Source: Actinomycetospora endophytica
Lineage (GTDB): Bacteria; Actinomycetota; Actinomycetes; Mycobacteriales; Pseudonocardiaceae
Assembly (NCBI RefSeq): GCF_021026375.1
Contig: NZ_JAJNDB010000001.1
Span: 1,984,001-2,048,000, forward strand
Length of the DNA: 64,000 bases
Direction: 5' to 3'
Shown here: piece after piece, positions 16,466 to 25,175 of the stretch
Position numbering within the stretch: position 1 is the first letter of the stretch
Layout of the letters: every line of letters starts with the position of its first letter
Notes under the pieces: generated by a model
What the model was told of the DNA's origin: nothing
Databases searched by the model: none
The model's input: the letters and a program-made list of their open reading frames with translations, nothing else
Translations under genes and position numbers: made by a program

Positions 16466-17437
16466 CTACGGGCTTGAGTGAGCCGGCTCCGGGTGGGGCC
16501 GGTGTTGACGGTAGTGGGCGGTCTCGAGTTCGGCGGGTGGGATGTCGCCGCAGGTGCTGTGCAACCGACGGTGGTTGAACCAGTCGACGTACTCGAGGGT
16601 GGCGATCTCGACCTGCTCGACGGTGCGCCACGGACCTCGCGGCTTGATCAGCTCGGTCTTGAACAGCCCGATCGTGGACTCGGCCAGAGCGTTGTCGTAG
16701 GCGTCGCCCACCGACCCGACCGAGGGGGCGGCGCCGGCCTCGGCGACGCGTTCGGTGAACGCGATCGAGGTGTACTGGCTGCCGGCGTCGGAGTGGTGCA
16801 CCAGCTCGCCGAGCTCGTCGACACCTTGCTGGCGGCGGGTCCACACGGCCTGCTCGAGGGCGTCGAGCACCAGGCTGGTGCGCATGGTGGTCGCGGCGCG
16901 CCATCCCAGGATGCGCCGGGAGTAGGCGTCGATGACGAACGCGACGTAGACCATCCCCGACCAGGTCGGGACGTAGGTGAAGTCCGCGACCCACAACCGG
17001 TCCGGGGCCGGTGGGTTGAACTCGCGTCCGACCAGATCCCCGGCCCGCACAGCGTCGCCGGGGATCGTGGTGCGGACCCGACGGCCGCGGCGGGCTCCGG
17101 CCAGGCCCTGGTCGCGCATCAGCCGTTCCACGGTGCAGCGGGCCACCGCGACGCCCTCTCGGTTGAGCTGGGCCCAGACCTTGCGAGCGCCGTAGACGCC
17201 GTAGTTCTTGGTGTGCACCCGGGCGATCTGCTCGCTCAACCACTCGTCGCGCACTCGGCTCGGTGAGGGTTCCCGAGCGGCTCGGCGGGCGTCGTAGTAG
17301 GTCGATGGGGCGATCGGTGCGCCGAGCTCGGCGAGCACGGTGCAGATCGACTCGACGCCCCAACGCCGCCCTAAGCTCGTTCGGGCGGCGTGCTCGTCGA
17401 TGAACCTCACGAGCGTCGCGGTGGCCGGTCGATCTCG
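16466..17437 (-). CDS. IS3-family OrfB transposase (DDE catalytic domain)
   Basis: About 320 residues of the IS3 OrfB protein. It has the HTH_21 region ([15 protein letters not shown]) and the rve integrase core with the three acidic residues in [19 protein letters not shown] and [10 protein letters not shown], then the family's [12 protein letters not shown] end. In this family OrfB is made by -1 frameshifting from orfA and has no start of its own, so the left boundary here is approximate. The upstream open frame to 17647 is a shadow of orfA. Confidence 0.88.
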   Translation of the reverse strand, partial: RDRPATATLVRFIDEHAARTSLGRRWGVESICTVLAELGAPIAPSTYYDARRAAREPSPSRVRDEWLSEQIARVHTKNYGVYGARKVWAQLNREGVAVARCTVERLMRDQGLAGARRGRRVRTTIPGDAVRAGDLVGREFNPPAPDRLWVADFTYVPTWSGMVYVAFVIDAYSRRILGWRAATTMRTSLVLDALEQAVWTRRQQGVDELGELVHHSDAGSQYTSIAFTERVAEAGAAPSVGSVGDAYDNALAESTIGLFKTELIKPRGPWRTVEQVEIATLEYVDWFNHRRLHSTCGDIPPAELETAHYRQHRPHPEPAHSSP

Positions 17438-17739
17438 GCCGCGAAGAAAGCCGACGCCGCCTTGAGGATGTCGTTGGCGCGGCGCAGCTCGGCGTTCTCC
17501 CGGCGCAGCCGCTTGAGCTCCTCGGACTCCTAAGAGGTGGTGCCCGGCCGGGTCCCGCCGTCGATCTCGGCCTGGCGGACCCATTTGCGGACCGTCTCCC
17601 CGGTGCCCACCCCGAGCTTCTCGGCGACCGCGTTCATCGCCGCCCACGGCGAGTCGTAGTCACCCGCGACCTCGGCGACCATGCGCACCGCTCGCTCCCG
17701 CAACTCCGGCGGATAGGGCGGCTGGGCTCGACGTGACAT
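17407..17739 (-). pseudogene. IS3-family OrfA with in-frame stop
   Basis: OrfA is the HTH/leucine-zipper DNA-binding part of the transposase. The frame runs MSRRAQPPYPPELRERAVRM ... VRKWVRQAEIDGGTRPGTTS, then meets TAG at 17530-17532. Beyond the stop the same frame continues with the expected [20 protein letters not shown] and [15 protein letters not shown] to a TGA at 17407-17409. The stop most likely arose from GAG. Without readthrough no OrfAB fusion can form. Confidence 0.85.
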
Positions 17740-17957
17740 GACCAGATCTCCTCAGACGGTCTGGTCTCCGGACTCGCCGGGGCGGTTCATGGCCGTGGTC
17801 GGCGCAGGCGACACTTCCGGTCTCGCGTTGGTAGGCGACGAGGTGGTGCAACTCTTGTCGAAGCTCGTGGCGCTGAGCGCGGCGACGTGGCGCATCCTGG
17901 ACCGGGGACCTGGATTGGATCCCCCCACGGACCCCATACACCGGAAGGACCGCGGCC

Positions 17958-18335
17958 GTGACCGGAGAGTTGAGCCCTGTCCACTGGTTGATCGTGTTGG
18001 TGGTGCTGGTCGTGCTGTTCGGGGCCAAGAAGCTGCCCGACGCCGCCCGCGGGCTCGGCCAGTCCCTGCGAATCTTCAAAGCCGAAATGTCGGCCTCTCG
18101 CGTCGGCGCGCCGCCCACCGATCCCGCGGCGGGATCACCGAGCGATGACCAGGACCGCCGCCCCCAGAACGCCTTCGACGACGCGAGCGAGGTCCCCGCG
18201 CCCGACAACACGACGCCGACGACGTCCCCGGGAAGCGACACCGTGCAAGGCCACGACCCCGACCCACCGAGCAGGCCCCACCCACCCCTCGAGCGGACTC
18301 CGCTGCACGACCAGCCGTCGACGCCGCCCGGGTAG
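17958..18335 (+). CDS. tatA: TatA/TatE-like twin-arginine translocase subunit
   Basis: 125 residues from GTG 17958 with ggaagga upstream. It has the TatA layout: an N-terminal membrane helix ([15 protein letters not shown]), the FGAKKLP hinge, the amphipathic helix ([17 protein letters not shown]) and a long hydrophilic tail rich in Pro/Asp/Ser. TatA forms the pore component of Tat export. A copy inside the repeat-bounded segment, away from tatC and sec genes, is probably a second, accessory TatA. The tail is longer than that of many housekeeping copies. Confidence 0.85.
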   Translation: MTGELSPVHWLIVLVVLVVLFGAKKLPDAARGLGQSLRIFKAEMSASRVGAPPTDPAAGSPSDDQDRRPQNAFDDASEVPAPDNTTPTTSPGSDTVQGHDPDPPSRPHPPLERTPLHDQPSTPPG

Positions 18336-18765
18336 GGGAGGACTATCCGCAACCGGCGGGATCGGTGCACGACACCGCCGCGGCCACCGCGACGACCGGC
18401 CGTGGGGCGTGGGTCGTAGCGATCGGGACGCCGACCGGCCCTCGGTGCCGCCTGCCCGATAAGTCGGCTCTATGACAGCCCTGCTGCTCAACGGACCGGG
18501 GCTGCCGCGCCGCTCGGTTGGCTCGAAGCTGTCGGACTCCGGGCAAGCGGGGGAAGCTCACCACGCATCCCGCGGGCTCGCCACCGCCATCGCGATCAAG
18601 GACCGGGCTCTCGTCCCGGGGCACTGCTCGTCCGTCGCGGGAAGTCACGGGACCGGAACGTGATCGCGGTGACGTAACCGGGGCTGACACGGATGGGCGT
18701 TGCGGTCCCGGCGCTGCGGGGCGGATCGTCGAGGCCATCGAGACGGCGTGGGGGCCGCTCGACGA
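18336..18765. other. Intergenic, no gene supported
   Basis: Short frames only; no hairpin or known RNA was recognised. It lies between the tatA-like gene and the membrane-anchored gene that follows. Confidence 0.3.
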
Positions 18766-19374
18766 ATGGGGGGTGCCGCCGTGGTCAGGCTTGGGGGGTC
18801 CGGGTGGTCGCTGCACTCGCTGGCGGTGCCGCTGCTAGGGGTGCTGGTGATTGTGCTGGCGGTCGCGCTGATCTCGACTCACCGGACGGTGGAGGCGCCG
18901 TCCCCGTCGGCGGCCTCGGAGTTGCCGCCGCCCTATCTGTTGTCGCTGGTGCGGACCGGGGTGGTGTCCGGGGTGAATGACGACGGCACCGTGGAGGTGA
19001 CCCCGACGTCGGTGAGCTCGGACGGCGCGCCGCCGGGCGCTCCGAAGCGTGTGACGGTGGCCGGGCTGCAGGTTCCGGCGGCCGGGCAGTGCGGGCATAC
19101 GGAGGCCCTGGACGCGGCCCGCTCGGCGTTGATGAACGAGGCGGTGACGCTGGTCCCGGACCCGGCGGTCCCGGTCCCGGGGGTGGAGCACGTCGTCACT
19201 CACGACCAATGGTCGTGGACCGACCACGCGATCAGCGAGGGGATGGGCCAGGAGTCCATAGGCGGCTGGACCTACGCCGGGGTGTTCGAGCGGGAGCAGC
19301 GGGAGGCGAGCGGGGCCGATCGAGGCCTGTGGGCCACCTGCTGGGCGGCCGCCACCGCCTCCGGGTCCAAGTGA
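18766..19374 (+). CDS. Membrane-anchored protein with a degenerate thermonuclease-like C-terminus
   Basis: About 202 residues from ATG 18766 (GTG 18781 is an alternative; a run of G residues just before it could serve as ribosome site). One N-terminal membrane helix (LAVPLLGVLVIVLAVALI) is followed by an extracytoplasmic region. The C-terminal part has the order seen in staphylococcal nuclease homologues: AGLQVPAAGQCGHTEAL, NEAVTLVPDP, GWTYAGVFEREQREASGADRGLW. Catalytic Arg/Glu residues of the nuclease are not clearly present, so it may be inactive. The lone copy sits between IS elements. Confidence 0.55.
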   Translation: MGGAAVVRLGGSGWSLHSLAVPLLGVLVIVLAVALISTHRTVEAPSPSAASELPPPYLLSLVRTGVVSGVNDDGTVEVTPTSVSSDGAPPGAPKRVTVAGLQVPAAGQCGHTEALDAARSALMNEAVTLVPDPAVPVPGVEHVVTHDQWSWTDHAISEGMGQESIGGWTYAGVFEREQREASGADRGLWATCWAAATASGSK

Positions 19375-19475
19375 GCTGACAAGCGACTAGTGTCCCGAGT
19401 CCGAAAATCTGGTCCGGGGACGGCAGGCCGAAGGCATCCCGCGTAGCGGGGTGGAAGTCTGGCTGGGTCGTGAGG

Positions 19476-20742
19476 TCAGGCGGTGGGGGCGAGGGTGACG
19501 GTGTAGCCGAGTGCTTCGAGTTGGTGGATGTGGGCGCGCTTTTTGCTTTCGGGGTTGAGACGTCGCTCGTGGAAATCCGACCCGAGATCGACGAAGTGGG
19601 CCTCGGGGTCGCCGAGCAGGTGCCAGACCGCGACCAGGATGGAGCACTCGACCGCGACGATGGCCTTCTTCTTGCCCCGGCGCGCGATGCGCTGATAACG
19701 CTCGCCGAGGAACGTGTTGGTGCGTCCGGCGCCGACGGCGGCCTCACCGAGGACTTTGGCCGGGTAGCGGTTGCGGTGCCCGGTCGAGCCTTGGCCCTTA
19801 TTCTTGCCGGCGGACTCCTTGGTCTGCGGGGTGAACTTGGCCCAGGAAGCCAGGTGACCGGCGGTGGGGAACCGGGACAGGTCCAGCCCGATCTCGGAGA
19901 CCACGATCGCTGCGGCCACCGGTCTGGCTCCGGGGATCTCATCGAGGCGGGCAACGGCCGAGGCGACAGGGGCGATCATCTCCTCGATGGTGGCGTCGAG
20001 TTCGATGATGTCGGTGTCCAACCCGTCGACGCGGGCGAGCATCTTGGCCGGCAGCAGGGCATGGTGGTCGGTGAAGTACCCGGTGAACGCCTCTTCGAGC
20101 CGCCCCAGCTTGCGCCGTAGCGGGCCGCGGGCCAGCTGGGCGAGGGCCTTGGGGGTCACGCTGCCCGGCGATCAGACGGGACATCATGTCGCGGCTGGAG
20201 ACCCCGACGATGTCCAAGGCGACCACCGAGAGCTTGATCTGGGCGTCCCCGAGCAGCTTCTCGACCCGCTGCTTTTCCGCGGTGCGCGTCTCGACCAGGT
20301 CGCAGCGGTACCGGGCGACATCACGCAGCCGCCGAATCTCGGATGGGGACACGAAGCTGGGGCGCAGCATCTGCCGTTCGGCGACCTTGGCCAGCCACAC
20401 CGCGTCGAGCTTGTCGGTCTTGGGCCGGCCGGGCAGGTGCTTGACGTCGCGGGAGTTGACCAGCCAGGTCTCGAACCCGTGCGCCTCGAGCAGGTAGAAC
20501 ACCGGCTTCCAGCAGTCCGAGGTGGCCTCCATGACCACCCGGGTCACCCCCAGACACCGCAGGTGATCGGTCATGCCCAGCAGCGAGCGGGTCATGGTGG
20601 AGTAGGCCGCCACTTCTTGGAGCCGCCGTCCTGGACGAGCTTCGTTCGGGACGCGAACGCAGCAGATCAGCTCGGCCTTACCGATATCGCAGGCCGCGAC
20701 CCGCGCGACGATCTCTTCCTTCGCTTGGTCTTCTTCAAGCAC
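19476..20742 (-). pseudogene. IS110-family transposase, frameshifted
   Basis: The N-terminal half (minus frame from about 20742) has the DEDD domain: VAACDIGKAELICCVRVP, VVMEATSDCWKPVFYLLE, GRPKTDKLDAVWLAKVAE. The C-terminal half (transposase_20 region: LDEIPGARPVAAAIVVSEIG, HLASWAKFTPQTKESAGKNK, NRYPAKVLGEAAVGAGRTNTFLGERY) is in another frame, with the break near 20150-20165. The two halves would join as AGQRD then PKALAQLARGPL. One or two bases have been lost or gained. IS110 elements lack terminal inverted repeats, so the ends are not defined here. Confidence 0.82.
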
Positions 20743-20926
20743 CACTGGCTCCTCGCCGTCTCGGCCACCAGGCGGGCCGCCCGCGAGGACCAGCGAGAAG
20801 GACGGAATCTGATCCGCGTGCTCGAAGCCACACTGAAGCTCTCGTGGGCAGTCCTCTCCACCCTGCTGAGTCACGACCTCGAAGATCACAGACACCCGGC
20901 GTCAGGCGAGCGCCCCACCAGGATTT

Positions 20927-21490
20927 TCAGCGCGGAACGCGCGACCCACCAGGGGGTAGGGATTGCTGAGTCGGAAGTTGTGACGCAGTTGTAGGTTGGG
21001 GTATGGCTCCGGCCTCGAGACGCCGCCGCTTTTCTGCGCCGAGCAGGTCCCCGTCGGCGGCCGGGGCACCCTGGTGGAACAGCGTGCCGCGCAGTTGTTG
21101 GACCCAGCCGGTGTGCTCGTCACGGAGGTCTTTGAACAGCTCCAGCAGCGGACGCACTTCGATGACCTGCTCGGGCGGGATCCACGACTCCGACAGCCGT
21201 CCACTGGCCAGCAGCTCGCGCAGATGTCGGGCGTCGAGCCGGTCCGTCTTTGCGCGTCGTTTCGGGCCCCGCGCGGCGGCGGTGTCGGCCGGCTCGGCCA
21301 GGTGCGCCTCGGCCCCGGCGGCGGCCAGCTCTTCGACGACGAAGCGCCACCCGCACGCCTCCACCGCGAACCGGGCCGGTCGCTCGGTGATCTCCGTGGC
21401 CAACCAGCGGCGCAGCACCCCCGAACCCTCGTCGAGATAGTCGAACATGATCTGGAGCCGGTGCACGTCCAACCCGCCTACGATGCCCAT
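20927..21490 (-). pseudogene. Second IS110-type transposase, 5' fragment only
   Basis: From ATG 21490 the frame reads MGIVGGLDVHRLQIMFDYLD, RPARFAVEACGWRFVVEELAAAGAEAHLAEPA, KRRAKTDRLDARHLRELLA: the N-terminal DEDD half of a different IS110-family protein. Homology stops near 20990 and the C-terminal half is missing. The other IS110 remnant lies immediately downstream, so it may have replaced or disrupted this one. Confidence 0.75.
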
Positions 21491-21623
21491 CGGGGACCTC
21501 CTCAAGCTCCTTCGAACTCACACACGCACGAATCATGCGCGCGAGCTGGGGGGGCCCGCGACATGTCATCTTTTGCGGACCGTCGTAGATGTTTGGTGAG
21601 CCGAACCGGGTCGACCGCGCGGG

Positions 21624-22139
21624 TTATTCGTCGGCTAGTGGGATGTAGACCAGCGGTCCGCTGTCGGGGTTCCCGGCGTTGATGTCGAAGAGGTCCGGAG
21701 TCTGTGGGGCGTCGACGGACGCTCTGAACCCGGCGGTGTCGATCGCCAGTGGTACGGAGTCCGGGCCTTCCTGACCCGGTACGAGGACATTGACGTTGAT
21801 CAGCACCGGGAGGTGGCCGGGGATGTCCGAGAGCCTGCTGCGCAGCCGGCCCACGGTCCAGCCGTTGGAGGGGGCGCCCTCGGCGCTGGTCACCGGCATC
21901 AGGGTTCGCACTTCGTCGCGCCGGCACGGTGCCGCGGGAGACCCGGTTGTGGCCGCCGACTGGCGGGAGGCGCACCAGGTATACGAGGCGATCTTGCGTA
22001 ACGCCGTCGCTACGTCGAACCGGCCCGCTTCAAGGTCGTCGAGAGCCTGGGCGACAAACGCCTCGATCAGAGGCTTATCGGGTCGCTCGTTCTCGGGCAG
22101 CAGCGACTCCACTCGATCCCATTTGACTTCGCAGGCCAT
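21624..22139 (-). CDS. Hypothetical protein with a DUF6225-like C-terminal half
   Basis: 171 residues from ATG 22139 (MACEVKWDRVESLLPENERP). The N-terminal 60 residues are helical (PLIEAFVAQALDDLEAGRFDVATALRKIASY). The C-terminal half (NGWTVGRLRSRLSDIPGHLPVLINVNV, then VPLAIDTAGF) has the pattern of small actinobacterial domains that begin with a WTVGRLR helix. Soluble, no signal. Function unknown. It stands alone inside the mobile segment. Confidence 0.6.
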   Translation of the reverse strand: MACEVKWDRVESLLPENERPDKPLIEAFVAQALDDLEAGRFDVATALRKIASYTWCASRQSAATTGSPAAPCRRDEVRTLMPVTSAEGAPSNGWTVGRLRSRLSDIPGHLPVLINVNVLVPGQEGPDSVPLAIDTAGFRASVDAPQTPDLFDINAGNPDSGPLVYIPLADE

Positions 22140-22869
22140 GGAGAATGGTAACAACGCCGATGGGTGACCGGTAAAGGGCCAACCAGGGAGTGTCGGGAGC
22201 GACGAAGGGCATCGACTCGACACGGGTTGTGTCGAACTGGGCGGTTTCGGGTGGCGTTAGAGGGTATTTTCCCTGTGCCGGGCGCGGGCGGGCCCCGGTG
22301 CGCCGTTGGGGCCGATCGGCCTGTACATCTCGACTGCCGCGGCGGCCCCAACGGCGCGTTTGCGACAATCCTCTTCCGACGTGGTCCGCCGGAGGGGGGC
22401 TCGTCGCGACAATCCTTTTCCGACGGTTGTACCGGAGACGCGGCGTCGAGGCGGCGCTTCGACGGTCAAGAGAAGCTCTCCGTCTGACATCTTCGGCGAC
22501 GCCGGGGCCGAAGGGCGTGGCGACTGGGAAAGGCCGGGCCCGACATGATCGCCATCCTCGCTCGGCTGCGGTGGGTTCTTCCGTGCGGTGGCAAATCCGG
22601 ATTATTCACCGGTACACCCTGGCGCTCGGTCTCCGCACCGCCGACACGGGTCGTGGTCACCGACCGCGTCGAGAAACGGCGGGAACTCGACGTCAGGGAA
22701 AGCGCTCGCGCCGAGTTCCTCCTCGTTTTCTGGCTATGTTGCAGGTCATGCGCACAACACGTGCTGCCGCTAGCCGGTTGTCGCTCACCCCGGGTTGCGA
22801 GGTGTGCTCCCTCTGCTCACGTCGTCGAAAGGCGTCGACCGGCGGGCCGGTCGGGGCCGAACGGGTGAA
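22140..22869. other. Intergenic stretch without supported gene
   Basis: About 730 bases with no credible coding frame and codon statistics unlike the neighbours. I see no CRISPR, tRNA or IS end in it. Confidence 0.3.
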
Positions 22870-23048
22870 ACACCAACGGGCACCTGTTTCGGAGTGGTTA
22901 ACGCAGGGTGCGACTGTTAGCGTCGGGCCGCCCAATCAGGGCAGATCGGTTCCCTCCTGGGGGGTCACGAGGAACGATCTAGTTCGCTGTGCGTGACCCT
23001 TTTCCGTCAGGGGCCGGTCGAATCCGGAGCAGGAAAGGGATACATCCC
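22870..23048 (+). promoter_or_regulatory. Conserved structured 5' leader, copy 1
   Basis: The ~170 bases before the secreted-protein gene are repeated almost exactly before its paralogue at 24215. The leader can fold: GGGTCACG at 22962-22969 pairs with CGTGACCC at 22992-22999, and gatcggttcc pairs with ggaacgatc. The ribosome site gaaaggga can pair with the tccc just before the start codon. The conservation suggests a cis-acting RNA or strong shared promoter. Class not identified. Confidence 0.5.
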
Positions 23049-23384
23049 ATGTCAAACGTGACCTGGCGACGTCGAGTCGCCATGGGCGCCGTGTCGGTGG
23101 CCGCCGCCGGTGGCCTCGCCTTCGCCGGAGCCGGCGGAGCGATGGCCTCCCCGTCCCACCACCCGGGGCCCCCGCCGCCGTCGTCCTCGACCAAGCAGAC
23201 CGCCGTGGGCATCGGCGGCAACGGCGGCAAGGGCGGGAGCTGGAACATCGCCGGCTCGCTCAACGCCGGCAACGGCAACCAGCTCGGGACTTACAAGTCC
23301 AGCACCTCGGGCGGGTCGTCGTCGGCGAACGCCGGCAACGGCGGCAACGGCGGGGACGGGAGCGCGGTCAACGTCAACAAGTGA
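23049..23384 (+). CDS. Secreted Gly/Asn-rich low-complexity protein, copy 1
   Basis: 111 residues. A basic start (MSNVTWRRRVAMGAVSVAAA) gives a Sec signal peptide with cleavage probably after AMA. The mature chain has a Pro-rich stretch (SHHPGPPPPSSSTKQT) followed by Gly/Asn repeats (GIGGNGGKGG, NAGNGGNGGDGSAVNVNK). No cysteine. Such glycine/asparagine repeats form extended or amyloid-like surface material, but a function cannot be named. The ATG is at 23049 with ggaaaggga upstream. Paralogous to 24215-24556 and followed by the same terminator. Confidence 0.75.
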   Translation: MSNVTWRRRVAMGAVSVAAAGGLAFAGAGGAMASPSHHPGPPPPSSSTKQTAVGIGGNGGKGGSWNIAGSLNAGNGNQLGTYKSSTSGGSSSANAGNGGNGGDGSAVNVNK

Positions 23385-23393
23385 CGATCGCCC

Positions 23394-23423
23394 GGGTGGG
23401 TAGAGAAACGAGGAAACCCACCC
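23394..23423 (+). terminator. Hairpin terminator after secreted protein copy 1
   Basis: GGGTGGGT (23394-23401) pairs with ACCCACCC (23416-23423) around an A-rich loop, 10 bases after the stop codon. The same hairpin follows the paralogue. Confidence 0.75.
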
Positions 23424-23540
23424 TGGCGACCGCACCGGGCCCCTGTCAGGCCGTCAGCGCAGCGTAAACCGCGCTGTGCGGCCGGGTCCATGCCAACCGG
23501 TGGATCTCTGATCAGTTCGGAACCACCGGCCGGCACCCGG

Positions 23541-23574
23541 GCGCCCCATCCCACAGGTCTGTGGGGTGGGGCGC
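23541..23574. terminator. Perfect GC hairpin, second terminator
   Basis: GCGCCCCATCCCACA (23541-23555) against TGTGGGGTGGGGCGC (23560-23574) with a 4-base loop and one G-T pair. It resembles the hairpin at 24702-24739 and may be a bidirectional terminator or repeat unit. Confidence 0.65.
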
Positions 23575-24027
23575 TCGTGGTGTGCCCCGGACCCTCGTGC
23601 GGGTCCAAGCCCGCCTATTGTCGACTCCGCCGTCGTCGTCGCGCTTTGCAACCGAGAGGGTCCGCGCTCCTAGCGGATGGCCTGGCGGGTTGTTGGCCTG
23701 TGCGGTGGGTGTCGCGTCTGCCGCGATCGGGTGGTCTCGCTGTACTCCTCGCGGCAGAGCCCAGCACGATTCGGTGAACGCCTACCGGTCGACTTCGGGT
23801 CCCCACCCGATGAAGCCTCCCTCGTTTTCCGGCCAGATTGCGGCCGCCCCGCCCTCCCAAGTGAGTGACACGTAAAGCGTCAGGGCTCTCAGAATGGTCG
23901 ACACGGCTGTGAACGCCGGTCGCGACCGGGCCCCGCTCAGCCGTACAGCGCATCCGCCGCGCAGGCCAGGTTTCGCTTATTGGCCAGTGCGCAAAATAGC
24001 CGCGCGGGCACCCGGTCAGGGCCAAAC
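23575..24027. other. Intergenic between the duplicated secreted genes
   Basis: No gene supported. The second leader begins at about 24028, so this stretch is the unique spacer of the ~1.17 kb tandem duplication. Confidence 0.35.
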
Positions 24028-24214
24028 GGGTGATACGAACAACAGAGACCTGTTTCGGAGTGGTCGACGGTCCATTCGACTGTTAGCGTCGTGCCGCCCA
24101 ATCAGGGCAGATCGGTTCCCCGATGGGGGGTCACGAGGAACGATCTAGTTCGCTGCACGTGACCCTTTTCCGTCAGGGGCCGGTCGAATCCGGAGCAGGA
24201 AAGGGATGCATCCA
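24028..24214 (+). promoter_or_regulatory. Conserved structured 5' leader, copy 2
   Basis: Near copy of the leader at 22870-23048. GGGTCACG at 24128-24135 and CGTGACCC at 24158-24165 are kept, while bases in loops differ (gctgcac for gctgtg). This pattern of change in loops with intact arms supports RNA structure. The downstream gaaagggat also remains. Confidence 0.5.
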
Positions 24215-24556
24215 ATGTCAGACGTGACCTTGCGACGTCGAGTCGCTATGGGCGCCGTGTCGGTGGCCGCCGCCGGTGGCCTCGCCTTCGCCGGAGCGGG
24301 CGCAGCGATGGCCTCGCCCTCCCACCACCCGGGGCCCCCGCCGCCGTCCCACTCGTCGTCGACGAAGCAGACCGCCGTGGGCATCGGCGGAAAGGGCGGC
24401 AACGGCGGCAACGGCAACACCGCGGTGTCGGTGAACGCGCTCAACGGCAACCAGGTGCTGACCGACAAGTCCAGCACCTCGGGCGGGTCGTCGTCGGCAA
24501 ACGCCGGCAACGGCGGCAACGGCGGCAACGGGAGCGCGGTCAACGTCAACAAGTGA
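24215..24556 (+). CDS. Secreted Gly/Asn-rich low-complexity protein, copy 2
   Basis: 113 residues from ATG 24215 (MSDVTLRRRVAMGAVSVAAA). Signal peptide, HHPGPPPPSH linker and C-terminal NAGNGGNGGNGSAVNVNK are nearly identical to copy 1. The middle differs (KGGNGGNGNTAVSVNALNGN instead of a shorter segment), so the repeats are evolving by insertion and substitution. An upstream in-frame ATG at 24206 is less likely because the ribosome site would overlap it. Function unknown, presumably cell-surface. Confidence 0.75.
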   Translation: MSDVTLRRRVAMGAVSVAAAGGLAFAGAGAAMASPSHHPGPPPPSHSSSTKQTAVGIGGKGGNGGNGNTAVSVNALNGNQVLTDKSSTSGGSSSANAGNGGNGGNGSAVNVNK

Positions 24557-24565
24557 CGATCGTCC

Positions 24566-24595
24566 GGGTGGGTAGAGAAACGAGGAAACCCACCC
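24566..24595 (+). terminator. Hairpin terminator after secreted protein copy 2
   Basis: GGGTGGGT (24566-24573) and ACCCACCC (24588-24595), identical in design to the terminator of copy 1; the stem extends by two G-C pairs outward. Confidence 0.75.
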
Positions 24596-24701
24596 GGCGA
24601 CCGACCGGGCCCCTGTCAGGCCGTCAGCGCATGGCGCGACCGCGCTGTGCGGCCAGGTCCGTGCCGTCTGTTTGACCCCCAAACTGTCGACGACGGCATC
24701 G

Positions 24702-24739
24702 AAGCGCCCCATCTCGCGGCTCTGCGGGATGGGGCGCTT
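24702..24739. terminator. GC hairpin ending in TTT
   Basis: Arms AAGCGCCCCATCTCGC and GCGGGATGGGGCGCTT with a 6-base loop and a following T; counterpart of the hairpin at 23541-23574. Confidence 0.65.
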
Positions 24740-25175
24740 TGATACATCCGGCCCTTCGAGACCTCGCCGCCCGGGGATATCGCCGAACAGCCTCCCCGCT
24801 CCGCCGCAATGGGAAATTCACGGAGAACCCGGGCGACAACGCCGGCGAACGACGATCACGACGATCAGTCAGTTACCCGGTGCGGGTGGAGCTGCCAGGT
24901 CAAGGCAGGAGTCGCCGGTCACCCACTGTCGCTCGGCGCTGCTCGGTGCAGGACGCACCCACGGCGAAGCTCACTACCTCGGGTGGAGGCGTCGCTGCGA
25001 GAGGGGGTGATAAAGCGCGTTGGGGTATCCACTCAAGCAGAGTAGTTTGATGTCGTGGCCAAGCCGCAGGCATGGGTGCACTACCCGCGATCGCTGAGCG
25101 AGTTCGGGGCCTGTCAACGGCCAAGTTGTGGTCCCCGCTGGTGGCCAGGAAAAAGTCCCCGCCCCGGTGGGGTGA
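24740..25175. other. Intergenic before the IS21 remnant
   Basis: No credible gene. The right part probably contains the end of the IS21-type element, but I could not find a matching inverted repeat. Confidence 0.3.

Larger units (their letters stand above)
16440..17789 (-). mobile_element. IS3-family insertion sequence, structurally complete
   Basis: 25-bp terminal inverted repeats at 16440-16464 and 17765-17789 differ by one base (TGAACCGCCCCGGCG at the left, CGCCGGGGCGGTTCA at the right). Flanking TGG on both sides (16437-16439 and 17790-17792) gives a 3-bp target duplication, usual for IS3. Total length 1350 bp. It contains orfA and orfB on the minus strand. orfA has an in-frame stop, so this copy is probably unable to move by itself. 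Confidence 0.9.

Noticed and set aside
23049..24556. CRISPR-like or minisatellite array at the Gly/Asn-rich genes
   Set aside because: The repeats are codon-level Gly/Asn runs within secreted proteins, without regular spacers.
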